Source: an uncultured Lachnospiraceae bacterium
GTDB taxonomy: Bacteria > Bacillota > Clostridia > Lachnospirales > Lachnospiraceae
Assembly: GCA_910587955.1 (NCBI GenBank)
Contig: CAJUNN010000002.1
Location: 62,001 to 126,000 of the forward strand
Direction: 5' to 3'
Length of the DNA: 64,000 nt
Part shown: piece after piece, positions 1-8,112 of the stretch
How positions within the stretch are numbered: the first letter of the stretch is position 1
How the letters are laid out: each line of letters opens with the position of its first letter
The notes under the pieces: generated by a model
Seen by the model: the letters and a program-made list of their open reading frames with translations, nothing else
Databases searched by the model: none
Told to the model about the DNA's origin: nothing
Made by a program: the position numbers and the translations under genes

Positions 1-536
1 GATTGGACGGATTTCACGCCTTTGGCCTTCATCTTATCTTTGGAGGGAGTAAGGTAGCGTCCAAGCTGGGATACATCCACATTTACCATCAGAGTTCCGT
101 GCTGAATCTGGCATTTGGAATTCTTGGAAAAGGCATTTCCGGAAAATTTGTAACCGTCCTCCGTAATAATGTCATTCCTGCCCGAAAAATGGGTCTCCAC
201 CCCGAATTTCCGGCAGGCATGCTGAATCACCTGCAGCTGTTTCTCCAGATTGTACTCCTCCGGGGATGCCAGGAAGGTAAAGCACAGATTGCCCAGATCG
301 TGGTACACGGCTCCTCCCCCTGTAGTCCTCCGGGCGAGAAAGCCGCCTTCCTCCTCCAAAAGCTGGGCCCGGCATTCCCGGATGGCGTTCTGGTTCCTTC
401 CGATCACAACGGTGTGATCATTCTGCCACAGGTAAAGCATGACATCGCCCTCTTTGATCCGGCCGGCCAGATATTTTTCAGCGGCAAGATTCTGCCAGGG
501 ATTCCAGGTATAGGTTTGAATAAAGTAGTTGCTCAT
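1..536 (-). CDS. lplA: Lipoate-protein ligase A, partial (3' end outside window)
   Basis: Attaches free lipoate (through lipoyl-AMP) to the lysine of lipoyl domains. The first 178 residues are present and no stop occurs before the window edge. The family signature RRTTGGGAVYHDLGN, the lipoate/adenylate-binding loop, is clear, followed by a KFSGNAF segment typical of LplA. The ATG at 536 has an AGGAGA site just upstream. The E2 protein at 10722-12668 carries three lipoyl domains and is an obvious client, although it lies in a separate operon 10 kb away. Known of the family: LplA scavenges exogenous lipoate. Whether the missing C-terminal domain is present cannot be judged from this window. Confidence 0.93.
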   Translation of the reverse strand, partial: MSNYFIQTYTWNPWQNLAAEKYLAGRIKEGDVMLYLWQNDHTVVIGRNQNAIRECRAQLLEEEGGFLARRTTGGGAVYHDLGNLCFTFLASPEEYNLEKQLQVIQHACRKFGVETHFSGRNDIITEDGYKFSGNAFSKNSKCQIQHGTLMVNVDVSQLGRYLTPSKDKMKAKGVKSVQ

Positions 537-575
537 GATGGGTCTCCTATTTATTTTCAGCAGTCTTTCTGACGC

Positions 576-1349
576 CTACATCTGAAGAGCTCCCAGGATC
601 TGCTGGCCCTTCTGAGTCATGCCCTTCTTTTGCAGCATCATGGTTATGCTCTGTATCGTCTGCTGGTGCTTAAGTTCCGTCAGCTTCTTCGCTATATCGC
701 TGTCTCCCATGCGGCTCATGGATGCCGTCAGATTCTCAGAGGCATATCCGTTGTAATCAATCGCATATTCCAGCTTATTGTACTGTGCGCCCAGGGTACT
801 GCGCTCTCCGGTCACCTGTTCCAGAGCCTTGTCAATCTTCCCAATGTCAAAGTCTTTGGTAACGTCAAAATCTCCCAGGCCCAACGCATCAATGGCTGCA
901 TTCACGGAATCATTGATCGGAATCTCGCTGCCGTACGCATCACCCGCCAAATTCACGCCCCCTGCCTGGCTTCCGTCCAGGAGGGAAAGACCATTGAAAT
1001 TAGTCTGCCTGGCAGTCCGGTCAATCTCCTGTTTTATCTGGTTGATTTCCTTTTGAATCTCCCCGCGGTTGGATGGATTCAAAATGCTGCTGGAAGCGCG
1101 AAGAGCCAGCTCCCGCATTCTCTGCAGGGAATCCGTTATGCCGCCCAGCGCAGAATCCGAAGTCTTCAGCAGGCTGACTCCGTCGTTAAGATTCTTCGTA
1201 CCTGTGTTAAGACCTGTAATCTGGGCTTTTTCATTTTCCGTAATCGCCAGTTCCGCAGCTCCGTTCGCCGCGGATGTCAACCTGTTTCCGCTTGCAATCT
1301 GTCCAAATAGATAAGGGGATTTACTGCTGATCCCAGAAATGCCGCTCAT
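576..1349 (-). CDS. Short flagellin-like protein (orphan flagellin)
   Basis: 257 residues built only from the conserved flagellin core. The N-terminal part (about residues 15-125) matches the D0/D1 helices, with the segment LQRMRELALRASS and an EIDR...TNFNGLSLLDG stretch. The C-terminal part (about 190-257) matches the D1/D0 return helix (ENLTASMSRMGDSDIAKKL). The variable D2/D3 region is almost absent. The first residues (MSGISGISSKS) do not resemble the usual MxIxxNxxAxxA flagellin start, and the C-terminus is Lys/Gln rich instead of ending in the usual QxxLxLL. An AAGGAGGAG site precedes the ATG. No other flagellar gene is in the window. It may be a minor flagellin or a diverged paralogue; polymerisation cannot be inferred. 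Confidence 0.85.
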   Translation of the reverse strand: MSGISGISSKSPYLFGQIASGNRLTSAANGAAELAITENEKAQITGLNTGTKNLNDGVSLLKTSDSALGGITDSLQRMRELALRASSSILNPSNRGEIQKEINQIKQEIDRTARQTNFNGLSLLDGSQAGGVNLAGDAYGSEIPINDSVNAAIDALGLGDFDVTKDFDIGKIDKALEQVTGERSTLGAQYNKLEYAIDYNGYASENLTASMSRMGDSDIAKKLTELKHQQTIQSITMMLQKKGMTQKGQQILGALQM

Positions 1350-1395
1350 GTTCGACTCCTCCTTCTACTGCATAATATATTGCTTTCTTATTATT

Positions 1396-1422
1396 ATATC
1401 GTCGAAAACCCCGGAAAGATTA
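1396..1422 (-). promoter_or_regulatory. Sigma-28-like promoter of the flagellin gene
   Basis: On the minus strand TAAT (1422-1419) is followed after 15 bases by GACGATAT (1403-1396). This resembles the flagellar sigma factor consensus TAAA-N15-GCCGATAA, with one mismatch in the -35 and two in the -10. A TATAAT string overlaps the -10, but no sigma-A -35 sits at the right distance. The start would lie about 55 bases before the ATG. Confidence 0.5.
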
Positions 1423-1493
1423 CTGACATTTTGACGAATTTACAGTTTTCTTTACATTCAAAACCTTCCGCAAAATCCGTTTTATATTACAAA

Positions 1494-1522
1494 GGAGCTG
1501 CCGCACTCTGTGCAGTAGCTCC
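1494..1522 (-). terminator. Hairpin terminator after yhcH operon
   Basis: A 13-bp stem (one mismatch, one G-U pair) with a 3-base loop lies 12 bases after the yhcH stop. The minus strand continues with TTTG and an A/T-rich stretch, so the U tract is weak. It plausibly ends the catabolic operon before the flagellin promoter. Confidence 0.6.
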
Positions 1523-1533
1523 CCAGTTGCCTC

Positions 1534-1986
1534 TCATATTCTGATTTTCAAGACAATCTTCCTGTAATTCTGCGTCCCGTCCAGATCCCTGCAGGGCATA
1601 TGTCCGTCATGAGGAAACGCCGCATAAAACATTCCCTCTTCAATCCGGGCCGGCTGTCCTCCTGCCTCATAAAAGGCGATATCTTTCGCCTCATCATAGG
1701 GCACAGCCTCCTTCATACTTTCGATATCCGCATAGTACACAGTCTCTTTTCCCTCTAGAAGAAACTGCACATCCAGATATCTCCGATGGGCCTCTGCTTT
1801 TCCGCTTTCATAAGGCTGCGTTGCCCCCTCCTGAATCAGGACATAGACCTTTCCTTCCGGAAACCGGTCATACTCATATCTTCCTGCCGGTTTTTTAGTA
1901 AGGCTCAGTGCGAATTCCACCGCCTCCCCAATTTCCGGCATAAGGCCATAATAGTTTGTAATCCGGTGAATCCTGTCAATAATCAT
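1534..1986 (-). CDS. YhcH/YjgK/YiaL family protein
   Basis: A 150-residue single-domain protein of the DUF386 (EbgC-like) beta-barrel family. The typical parts are visible: EAHRRYLDVQFLLEG in the middle, then a PHDGHMP segment whose histidines are the usual metal ligands, then a C-terminal KIVLKI strand. Members are often encoded with sialic-acid or sugar-acid catabolism genes and are thought to act on sugar anomers, but the reaction is not settled. It is the last gene of the operon that starts at 6923, 20 bp after the TRAP large permease, so it probably acts on the imported compound or an intermediate. GAGGT precedes the ATG. Confidence 0.9.
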   Translation of the reverse strand: MIIDRIHRITNYYGLMPEIGEAVEFALSLTKKPAGRYEYDRFPEGKVYVLIQEGATQPYESGKAEAHRRYLDVQFLLEGKETVYYADIESMKEAVPYDEAKDIAFYEAGGQPARIEEGMFYAAFPHDGHMPCRDLDGTQNYRKIVLKIRI

Positions 1987-2006
1987 ACGAATACCTCATG
2001 TATCTT

Positions 2007-3308
2007 TCAGCCTGTGTAGTTCATCAGCAGTCTCGGAAGGAACAGCACCACATCCGGGAAATAGGTAATTACTATAAGAACAACCAGCATGGTCACCAGA
2101 GGCCCGACAATTTCTTTGATTACATCCTTAAGAGGCGTTCCCGATATACCGCTGGTAATAAACAGCAGCATTCCAAACGGCGGCGTGGAAAGGCCAATCA
2201 TCATGTTAAAGATTACAACCAGTCCGAAATGTACCAGATCGATGCCAAAAGCAGTTGCAATCGGCAGAAGGATCGGGATAAATACCACCTGGATTACAGA
2301 TGTATCAATGAACATTCCCAATACCAGAATGGCAATATTCACAATCAGCAAAAAGACAAATTTATTGTCTGTAAAACCGGTAATTGCATTTGCAACAATC
2401 TCAGCCACATGCTCCTTGGCTACAATATAGGAGATCGTCGTCGCCGCTCCAATCATAATGGAAGTCGTTCCCGTCGCCTTTACCGTGTCAATCAGAACCT
2501 GCTTAAATCCCTCCCATTTCAGCACCCGGTACCCGAAGAGCGCTACAATCAAGGCGTAAAGTCCTGCAACAGCTCCCGCCTCTGTGGGCGTCATCACACC
2601 CGTATAAATACCCACCAGGAGAATCACCGGGGTCAGAATAGCTGGAATCGCATTAAAGGTATACTTCAGGAATGCCATAAGCTTTACCTTCTCACTGACC
2701 GGATAATTCCTTTTATGAGCTACCATCATAATATAGATCATCAATGCAACCGCCAGCAGCACTCCGGGAACCATACCGCCCATAAAAAGCGCACCCACGG
2801 ATGCACCGGAGAGCATGGAGTAGATAACCATGGGAATACTCGGCGGGAAGATCGGTCCGATGGTGGCGGAGGCCGCCGTAATGGCACAGCTAAAGCCGTC
2901 GTCATAGCCTTCCGCTCTCATGGCATCGATTTCCATCTTGCCAAGTCCGCTGGCATCCGCAATGGCGGAGCCGGTCATACCAGAAAACACCAGGGAAGCC
3001 AGCACGTTTACATGTCCCAGGCCACCCTTAAAGCGTCCTACAAATCCCATGGCAAAGCCAAACACCTTCTCCGTTACCTTGCCGCTGTTCATTACGTTCG
3101 CCGCAAAAATGAAAAGCGGTACTGCAATAATCGTATAATTTGTATAGAATGTCTTCAGCGTCTGCTGCGCCACCATCTTTGTGCTCTCTCCGCTTATCAG
3201 GAAATAGAACACGCACGCGGTCATCATACCCATGGGAATCGGCATACGTAAAATGAAAATTAAGACAAAAATCAGTAAGAATACCAATAAAGCTACACTT
3301 ACATTCAT
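2007..3308 (-). CDS. dctM: TRAP transporter large permease (DctM)
   Basis: 433 residues, almost entirely hydrophobic, with about 12 predicted membrane spans. Typical DctM stretches are SASATIGPIFPPSIPMVIYSM and, near the C-terminus, GLSTPPFGMLLF. It forms the ion-driven membrane core that takes solute from the DctP binding protein. Its ATG overlaps the TGA of dctQ by four bases, which implies translational coupling. Substrate preference cannot be read from the permease. The neighbouring HpaI-like aldolase and DapA-like lyase point to a sugar acid or keto-acid. Confidence 0.94.
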   Translation of the reverse strand: MNVSVALLVFLLIFVLIFILRMPIPMGMMTACVFYFLISGESTKMVAQQTLKTFYTNYTIIAVPLFIFAANVMNSGKVTEKVFGFAMGFVGRFKGGLGHVNVLASLVFSGMTGSAIADASGLGKMEIDAMRAEGYDDGFSCAITAASATIGPIFPPSIPMVIYSMLSGASVGALFMGGMVPGVLLAVALMIYIMMVAHKRNYPVSEKVKLMAFLKYTFNAIPAILTPVILLVGIYTGVMTPTEAGAVAGLYALIVALFGYRVLKWEGFKQVLIDTVKATGTTSIMIGAATTISYIVAKEHVAEIVANAITGFTDNKFVFLLIVNIAILVLGMFIDTSVIQVVFIPILLPIATAFGIDLVHFGLVVIFNMMIGLSTPPFGMLLFITSGISGTPLKDVIKEIVGPLVTMLVVLIVITYFPDVVLFLPRLLMNYTG

Positions 3309-3898
3309 GATTTTCCTGCCTCCTTCCCTTTCTCCTGCTCCATGGCAGCCTCAATGGCTTCCTGTGTCTCGTTCTTCGTTCCGTCCAGCATTTTCTTCAC
3401 TGCAGCCTCTCCACCGATGCCTGTAAATACCATAACCTCCAGCCACATATCATACAGGATATAAAGCAGGATAATAATCATAAACGGTATAAACGGAAGA
3501 TAGACAATATTCAAGCCGATTTTGAATACACTCGTAACCTGAATCTTCATCTGGCCAATCATCTGGCAGGCCGGTACAAACATGGCAATAAACGCAACTG
3601 CCATCAAAAGATTTCCCAAAAAGCCGCAGATCGCCTTCCCTTTCACGGAAAGGCTGTCATATACCAGCGTAAAGGTAACATGGGATCTGTCCCTGTACGC
3701 GTAGCAGGCTCCAAGCACCACCATCCACAGATATCCCATAACCGTCACTTCATAAGCCCACTGCACGGGATTTTTGAAAACATACCTTGCCACAATCTGA
3801 ATCACGAACACAGAAAACATAATCAAAAATGCGGCGATCGGAATATACAGTTCTACGCAGTTTTGGAGAAACTTTCCGATCTTTTTCATTCCATCCAT
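3305..3898 (-). CDS. dctQ: TRAP transporter small permease (DctQ)
   Basis: 197 residues with four hydrophobic spans (about 17-40, 52-70, 90-112, 130-150) and the family-typical AYRDRSHVTFTLVYDSLS loop after the second span. The tail after residue 165 is charged (Glu/Lys rich) and longer than in many DctQ proteins. It pairs with DctM, which overlaps its 3' end by four bases. A GGAAGGGG site sits before the ATG. A strong hairpin lies in the 111-bp gap before the upstream dctP. Confidence 0.93.
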   Translation of the reverse strand: MDGMKKIGKFLQNCVELYIPIAAFLIMFSVFVIQIVARYVFKNPVQWAYEVTVMGYLWMVVLGACYAYRDRSHVTFTLVYDSLSVKGKAICGFLGNLLMAVAFIAMFVPACQMIGQMKIQVTSVFKIGLNIVYLPFIPFMIIILLYILYDMWLEVMVFTGIGGEAAVKKMLDGTKNETQEAIEAAMEQEKGKEAGKS

Positions 3899-3930
3899 TG
3901 CGAAACCCCTTCCCTTTCCTAATTGAAAAG

Positions 3931-3981
3931 CCCTGCGCCTGCAGGCTGCGCCAAGATACGCCGCAGCCTGCGGCCGCAGGG
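3931..3981 (-). promoter_or_regulatory. Stable hairpin between dctP and dctQ
   Basis: Arms 3931-3950 and 3962-3981 pair over 20 bp with two mismatches, and the loop is 11 bases. The strand continues with only CTTTTC, so this is not a full terminator. Such a hairpin after a binding-protein gene usually protects the upstream mRNA or lets only part of transcription through. That would give more DctP than DctQM. Confidence 0.75.
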
Positions 3982-4009
3982 AAATTTCATTCTCTATACT
4001 GAGCGGATC

Positions 4010-5113
4010 TTACTTCACAAATTCTTTTCCGATCTCAGAAACCTTTTCATACATTTCCATATCCCAGTCATTGGAGATATCGGAATCCAGATAGTAGTTC
4101 AGCACATGCTCCTGGAATGCAGGGATATCAGCCTCATAAATAGCCAATCCCTCTCCCTCGAAAAATGCAACCAGCTCAGATTCCTTCTGCAGGTTTGTTG
4201 TGTCGCAGAATTCCCTTCCTGCCTCGATACCCTTCAGCACAATCTCTTTCTGGGCGTCCGACAGAGATTCCCATTTTGCATTGTTGATAGCCGGCCATAC
4301 GGAGTCAACCAGATGATGCGTCAGGGTGATGGACTTCTGTACCTCATAGAACTTTGCACTCTCCACGCTGCCCAGCGGGTTATCCTGGCCGTCTACAGAT
4401 CCAGTCTGCAAAGCCAGATACAGCTCGGAGAAGGAGATCGGAGTCGGGTTTGCGCCCAGCGCCTCGCCCAGGAACAGCCATGCTTCCGTATTCGGCATTC
4501 TAAGATTTACGCCGTTCAGATCCGCCGGAGTCTTCACTGCCTTGTCGTCAGAAAGAGAAATCTCTCTGGAGCCCAGATACCATGCTCCCAGGGGGAACAG
4601 ACCCTGCTCATCGGAAATCTTCTGGAACACTTCCTTGCCCACTTCGCCGTTCAGGGTAGCCGTCATATGGTCATAGCTGTTGAAGAGGTAGCCTGCCGTG
4701 AACATCGATACCCACGGAGAACCTGTGGTCAGCCAGGACGCACTGGTCAGCGTTAAGTCTGCATCGCCCATAACTACGGCTGCCACTTCCTCTTCCTGGG
4801 AGAACAGCTGCGCATCCGTATAAACATCCACAGTAATATTTCCGCCGGACAAGTCTTCCACCGTCTCTTTAAACTTCTGCATTGCCTGGGCATGCGTATC
4901 CGTGGAAACAGCCGTCAGAGTAACGGTCAGAGTAACCGGATCTCCCAGATCTCCAGACGCTTCTGCATCATTGTCCTCCCCGGACTCCTGCTGCGGAGCC
5001 TCCGGCTCGCTCGTCTCACTCGGTGCAGGCTGTTCCTGCTTGGATGAGCAGCCCGCAAGCAGAGCACCTGCCATACTTGCAGCCAATACCATTGCCAAAA
5101 TTTTCTTCTTCAT
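4010..5113 (-). CDS. dctP: TRAP transporter solute-binding lipoprotein (DctP)
   Basis: 367 residues. The N-terminus has a charged start, a hydrophobic stretch and the lipobox LLAGC (Cys at about 21), followed by a Glu/Pro/Ser-rich linker to about residue 55, so it is a lipid-anchored extracytoplasmic receptor. The rest has the DctP fold: RMPNTEAWLFLGEALGANP, where the Arg is the usual carboxylate-binding residue, then SFSELYLALQTGSVDGQDNP. This supports an acidic ligand. It is the third gene of the operon, 30 bp after the aldolase gene and 111 bp before dctQ, with a hairpin in that gap. Confidence 0.94.
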   Translation of the reverse strand: MKKKILAMVLAASMAGALLAGCSSKQEQPAPSETSEPEAPQQESGEDNDAEASGDLGDPVTLTVTLTAVSTDTHAQAMQKFKETVEDLSGGNITVDVYTDAQLFSQEEEVAAVVMGDADLTLTSASWLTTGSPWVSMFTAGYLFNSYDHMTATLNGEVGKEVFQKISDEQGLFPLGAWYLGSREISLSDDKAVKTPADLNGVNLRMPNTEAWLFLGEALGANPTPISFSELYLALQTGSVDGQDNPLGSVESAKFYEVQKSITLTHHLVDSVWPAINNAKWESLSDAQKEIVLKGIEAGREFCDTTNLQKESELVAFFEGEGLAIYEADIPAFQEHVLNYYLDSDISNDWDMEMYEKVSEIGKEFVK

Positions 5114-5143
5114 TTTTTTCCTCCTGATTTTTTTATCTCAACG

Positions 5144-5956
5144 TCATTCTGACGCCGTGATCTTTGTTTCCTTCATGCAGCTATCCACATATTCCATGGT
5201 TGCCCGGCATCCCATGCTGATATAGCTGATATCGTCGCCACACCCGATAAAGGATGCGCCCTTCTGAATCCAATAGCGGATGGCTTCCCTATCTCCCGCC
5301 CCCAGCGAAACGCCGAAGGGCCTATTTCTCTCCTTGCAGATCTCTACAATCTCCTCGCAGAGCGCCCGCACCTCCGGGTGCTTGGTATCTCCCAGGCGCC
5401 CTATGGACGCCGACAGATCATTGGCCCCCACCAGCGGGAAATCAATCCCTTCCACATCCAGAATCTCTCTTAAATTACGCACTGCATCTACATGCTCAAT
5501 CTGGACAATGCGCAGAAATCTCTCCTCCGGGTGTTCCAAAAACTCTTCATTTGCCGCCGCGCCGTACCTGTTCGCCCTGCGCGGTCCAAAGCCCCGGATT
5601 CCCTTAGGCGGATACATGCAGGCTGCCACAGCCTTTTCTGCTTCTTCCGCCGTACACACCATAGGAAACAGAATACCATCCGGTCCCATCTCCAGAATCG
5701 GCTTAACCAGAACTGGATCGTTCCACGGAACCCGCACAATAGATGCCGTATCCGCTGCCGCTGCCGCAATAATATGGGAAAGCGTGCTTGCTTTGTCAAA
5801 CGCGGAGTGTTCTCCGTCGATCCAGACAAATGCAAATCCGTGCAGGCCCAATGCCTCCGTAATGGATGGGTCCAGGTAAAACGTGTGGGCGCCTATTACG
5901 GCCTCTCCGCGTTTCATCTTTTCACGTATCTGCTGCGCCTTGCATAATGCTGCCAT
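5144..5956 (-). CDS. HpaI/HpcH-family class II aldolase
   Basis: 270 residues from the ATG at 5956. A longer reading from a TTG at 6007 is possible, but family members begin about where MAALCKAQQIREK starts. The protein follows the 2-keto-3-deoxy acid aldolase pattern: WIDGEHSAFD, then RVPWNDPVLVKPILEMGPDGI, then PPKGIRGFGPRRANRYG. Metal ligands are the Glu of QIEHVD and the Asp of GANDLSAS. The family cleaves 2-keto-3-deoxy (hydroxy) acids to pyruvate or oxaloacetate plus an aldehyde, and requires a divalent metal. With the TRAP system and the DapA-like lyase upstream, it probably degrades the imported acid. The exact substrate is unknown. Confidence 0.88.
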   Translation of the reverse strand: MAALCKAQQIREKMKRGEAVIGAHTFYLDPSITEALGLHGFAFVWIDGEHSAFDKASTLSHIIAAAAADTASIVRVPWNDPVLVKPILEMGPDGILFPMVCTAEEAEKAVAACMYPPKGIRGFGPRRANRYGAAANEEFLEHPEERFLRIVQIEHVDAVRNLREILDVEGIDFPLVGANDLSASIGRLGDTKHPEVRALCEEIVEICKERNRPFGVSLGAGDREAIRYWIQKGASFIGCGDDISYISMGCRATMEYVDSCMKETKITASE

Positions 5957-5987
5957 TCTTCCGCTCTCTTTCCGCCCTGCCTTCGGA

Positions 5988-6923
5988 CTATCTGCAATAA
6001 TGCTCAAAAGTTCTGTTGCAAAGGCGGTCCATCATGCGCACCTCTTCCTTCCAGGTCTCAAACAGAAGCGAATCGTCCTGCACGCGGCATTTCGTCGTAA
6101 TCGGAAGGCCCTCAATCTCCTTCAGATGCCATTTGGCGTTCACCGGATAGAGCTGCCGCTCAATCAAGGATGCTGCCATCAGCACCTCCTGCACGCAGTC
6201 CGCATCTTCCGGCTTGTCATTGCAGTGCTCACAAAGCCACACCCAGAGCTCCGGGTGGAAATTCGCCATGATTCCGCTGTAGCCTGCCGCCCCGTCCCGC
6301 AGGGACTGAAGCGCCGTAGTGGCGTTCGCATTGTACAGCTTCAGATTGGTCCCCTCAATGGCCTTGAGCTTTTCACGGATATCTGCTGCAACACAGCAGG
6401 TATCCTTCAGAAAATAAAAACGGTTTGTCTTGGCAATATCTGTAATCACCGGAATGGACAAAAGCCTTTTATAGGGCCTCGGACACTCATAAACGCCAAG
6501 CTTAATCTCCGGGTCAATCATTTTCTCAAGTTTATGATAGTTCTCAATCCATACCTCATCACTCTCATCCTCTTTCGCAAGGCGGTTAGTCAGAAGTATC
6601 ACTGCATCAACGCCCGTCTTCCACATGGCGTTAATATCCCGTGCCTGATCCTCCAGGCCGTCCGAAGTATGTCCGCTGGCTACCACCGGAACCCTGCCGG
6701 CAGCGGCTTCTACCGTGATCCTCGCAATGCGTATTCTCTCTTCAAAATTCAGCTCATGAATTTCGCTGGACTGACAGGAAGCAAAAAGCCCCATTACACC
6801 GTTCTCAATGTACCAATCCACAAGTGCGCGAAGCCCTTTCTCATCAATCTGTCCGTCTTCTGTAAACGGGGTCAGCATCACCGGCCAGACACCGCCCGGA
6901 AAATTATTCTTCGGATATTCCAT
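5988..6923 (-). CDS. DapA-family lyase/synthase (dihydrodipicolinate synthase-like)
   Basis: 311 residues, a single (beta/alpha)8 barrel of the DapA/NanA/KdgD family. The Schiff-base lysine is visible in FLKDTCC (K173) and the partner tyrosine in GVYECP (Y145). The GxxGE substrate-carboxylate loop is replaced by CQSSE (50-54), so it is neither a standard DapA nor a standard sialic-acid lyase. A GGAGG eight bases before the ATG at 6923 decides this start; the frame stays open upstream to 7001. First gene of the operon, 194 bp from the divergent AraC-type gene. It likely performs an aldol cleavage or dehydration of a 2-keto acid. Confidence 0.88.
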   Translation of the reverse strand: MEYPKNNFPGGVWPVMLTPFTEDGQIDEKGLRALVDWYIENGVMGLFASCQSSEIHELNFEERIRIARITVEAAAGRVPVVASGHTSDGLEDQARDINAMWKTGVDAVILLTNRLAKEDESDEVWIENYHKLEKMIDPEIKLGVYECPRPYKRLLSIPVITDIAKTNRFYFLKDTCCVAADIREKLKAIEGTNLKLYNANATTALQSLRDGAAGYSGIMANFHPELWVWLCEHCNDKPEDADCVQEVLMAASLIERQLYPVNAKWHLKEIEGLPITTKCRVQDDSLLFETWKEEVRMMDRLCNRTFEHYCR

Positions 6924-7030
6924 CTTCTTTTCCTCCACCCTCCACATGTCTGATGTTCCTGCCGTGTCTGCACCACAGGGCACCAGCATAAGATATTCCA
7001 TGGTTTTCTTTGATTTTTCAAACCACCTGT

Positions 7031-7069
7031 AGTATAATCTTTTTGAGAAAAAATCTCATTCAATATAAT
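7031..7069. promoter_or_regulatory. Divergent promoter region, catabolic operon / AraC gene
   Basis: Plus strand: TTTTGA (7041-7046), 17 bases, TATAAT (7064-7069), reading into the AraC gene. Minus strand: TATACT (7036-7031) faces the operon but has no good -35, as expected for an activator-dependent promoter. A dyad, GAGAAAAAATCTC at 7045-7057, lies between the two -10 boxes and is a candidate regulator site. Confidence 0.5.
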
Positions 7070-7117
7070 ATTTAATACTTTTTTATACTTTTCTCTCCGA
7101 AAGGATATATAGGAATC

Positions 7118-8014
7118 ATGTTTGAAATCTTTGATGACTTTTGTTGGTCGAAAAACAAAAAAATCATCACTCAGGATGTCCATCAGATTCCAGGGCTGAA
7201 AAACCTATCTCACTGGAGCCACCCCTTTGCCTTCGATCCCTCCCCGACACACTACCATTCCGACATACTCGAGATCCACTGCATGGTCAAGGGAGCACGG
7301 TATACCATGCTAAAACAGGACGGGCAGTTCAACGCCTATACCATCACGGGAAATGAAGCTTTCTGCATCTTTCCCTACGAGCTGCACGGCAACGGCGGAC
7401 AGCCCCAACAGCCCAGCGAATTCTATGCTGTCCAGATTGATGTAAGCAAGGAAGTAAAAAGCATCCTGGGTTTGAACCAGGAACACAGCCACATCCTCCG
7501 GGAGCGCCTTTTATCCCTGGAACACCGGCACCTTCAGCTCTCTGCCACAGAAATCCAGCTGATACGGACAGGTTTCAACCTGTTCTCCAGCGAACAAAGG
7601 GACGATATCATCAACGGATGTCCCTTTCTCACTGCCTTCCTGTTCAATCTATACTACATGAATCCCATCCGGGAGGAAACCCTGCGCCAGATCGACGTCC
7701 ATATCCAAAAAGCCATGAACTATGTGACCGCTCATCTCACCGATGCACTTCCGGTTCAGGAGCTGGCAGAAGTCTCCGGTTACTCCCTCTCCCGCTTTAA
7801 GAGTAAATTCCGGGAGGAGGTGGGCTTTACCCCTGCGGAATACATCATTCTGCAGAAAATCGAGCTGGCGAAAGAGCTTCTGGAGACCACAGAGAGCAAT
7901 ATTACAGAGCTAGCTTATGAACTGGGATTTTCCTCCAGCAACTATTTTTCTTCGGTATTTAAGAAAATTACAAATAGCAGTCCGCTGAGTTACCGGAAGG
8001 CATATCGGAAGTGA
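7118..8014 (+). CDS. AraC-family transcriptional regulator
   Basis: 298 residues. The N-terminal half is a cupin-like sensing domain (PTHYHSDILEIHCMVKG, FCIFPYELHG). The C-terminal about 100 residues hold two helix-turn-helix units: LPVQELAEVSGYSLSRFKSKFREEVG, then ITELAYELGFSSSNYFSSVFKK. It is read away from the TRAP/aldolase operon and probably activates it when the substrate or its breakdown product is bound; the operon promoter lacks a -35 box, which fits. GAAAGGA lies upstream of the ATG. A strong two-way terminator follows. Confidence 0.92.
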   Translation: MFEIFDDFCWSKNKKIITQDVHQIPGLKNLSHWSHPFAFDPSPTHYHSDILEIHCMVKGARYTMLKQDGQFNAYTITGNEAFCIFPYELHGNGGQPQQPSEFYAVQIDVSKEVKSILGLNQEHSHILRERLLSLEHRHLQLSATEIQLIRTGFNLFSSEQRDDIINGCPFLTAFLFNLYYMNPIREETLRQIDVHIQKAMNYVTAHLTDALPVQELAEVSGYSLSRFKSKFREEVGFTPAEYIILQKIELAKELLETTESNITELAYELGFSSSNYFSSVFKKITNSSPLSYRKAYRK

Positions 8015-8038
8015 TGGGGAACGATGGTTTTTACCCTC

Positions 8039-8097
8039 AGACAAAAAAACGAGAGCCAAATTCGTGCAGGCACGATTTGGCTCTCGTTTTTTTGTCT
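8039..8097. terminator. Bidirectional intrinsic terminator
   Basis: A 17-bp stem with one bulged base (left arm 8050-8067, right arm 8070-8086) is flanked by an A7 run on the left and a T7 run on the right, so it works on both strands. It separates the converging AraC gene and the dehydrogenase operon, whose last stop is at 8113. Confidence 0.93.
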
Positions 8098-8112
8098 GGC
8101 TAAGCTGGTGAA

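Noticed and set aside
1998..3251. Long plus-strand open frame of 417 codons opposite the TRAP large permease
   Set aside because: Its product is rich in His, Arg, Asn and Gln with no recognisable domain, and it lies exactly antisense to a clear dctM gene; it is a codon-bias shadow.
3931..3981. Full transcription terminator between dctP and dctQ
   Set aside because: The stem is strong but the following bases lack a U tract and the permease genes have no promoter of their own.
5957..6007. Upstream TTG start for the HpaI-like aldolase
   Set aside because: TTG with a poor ribosome binding site, and it would add residues not seen in the family; the ATG at 5956 fits better.
7118..8014. AraC gene as part of the dehydrogenase operon
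   Set aside because: It converges on that operon with a strong two-way terminator between them.
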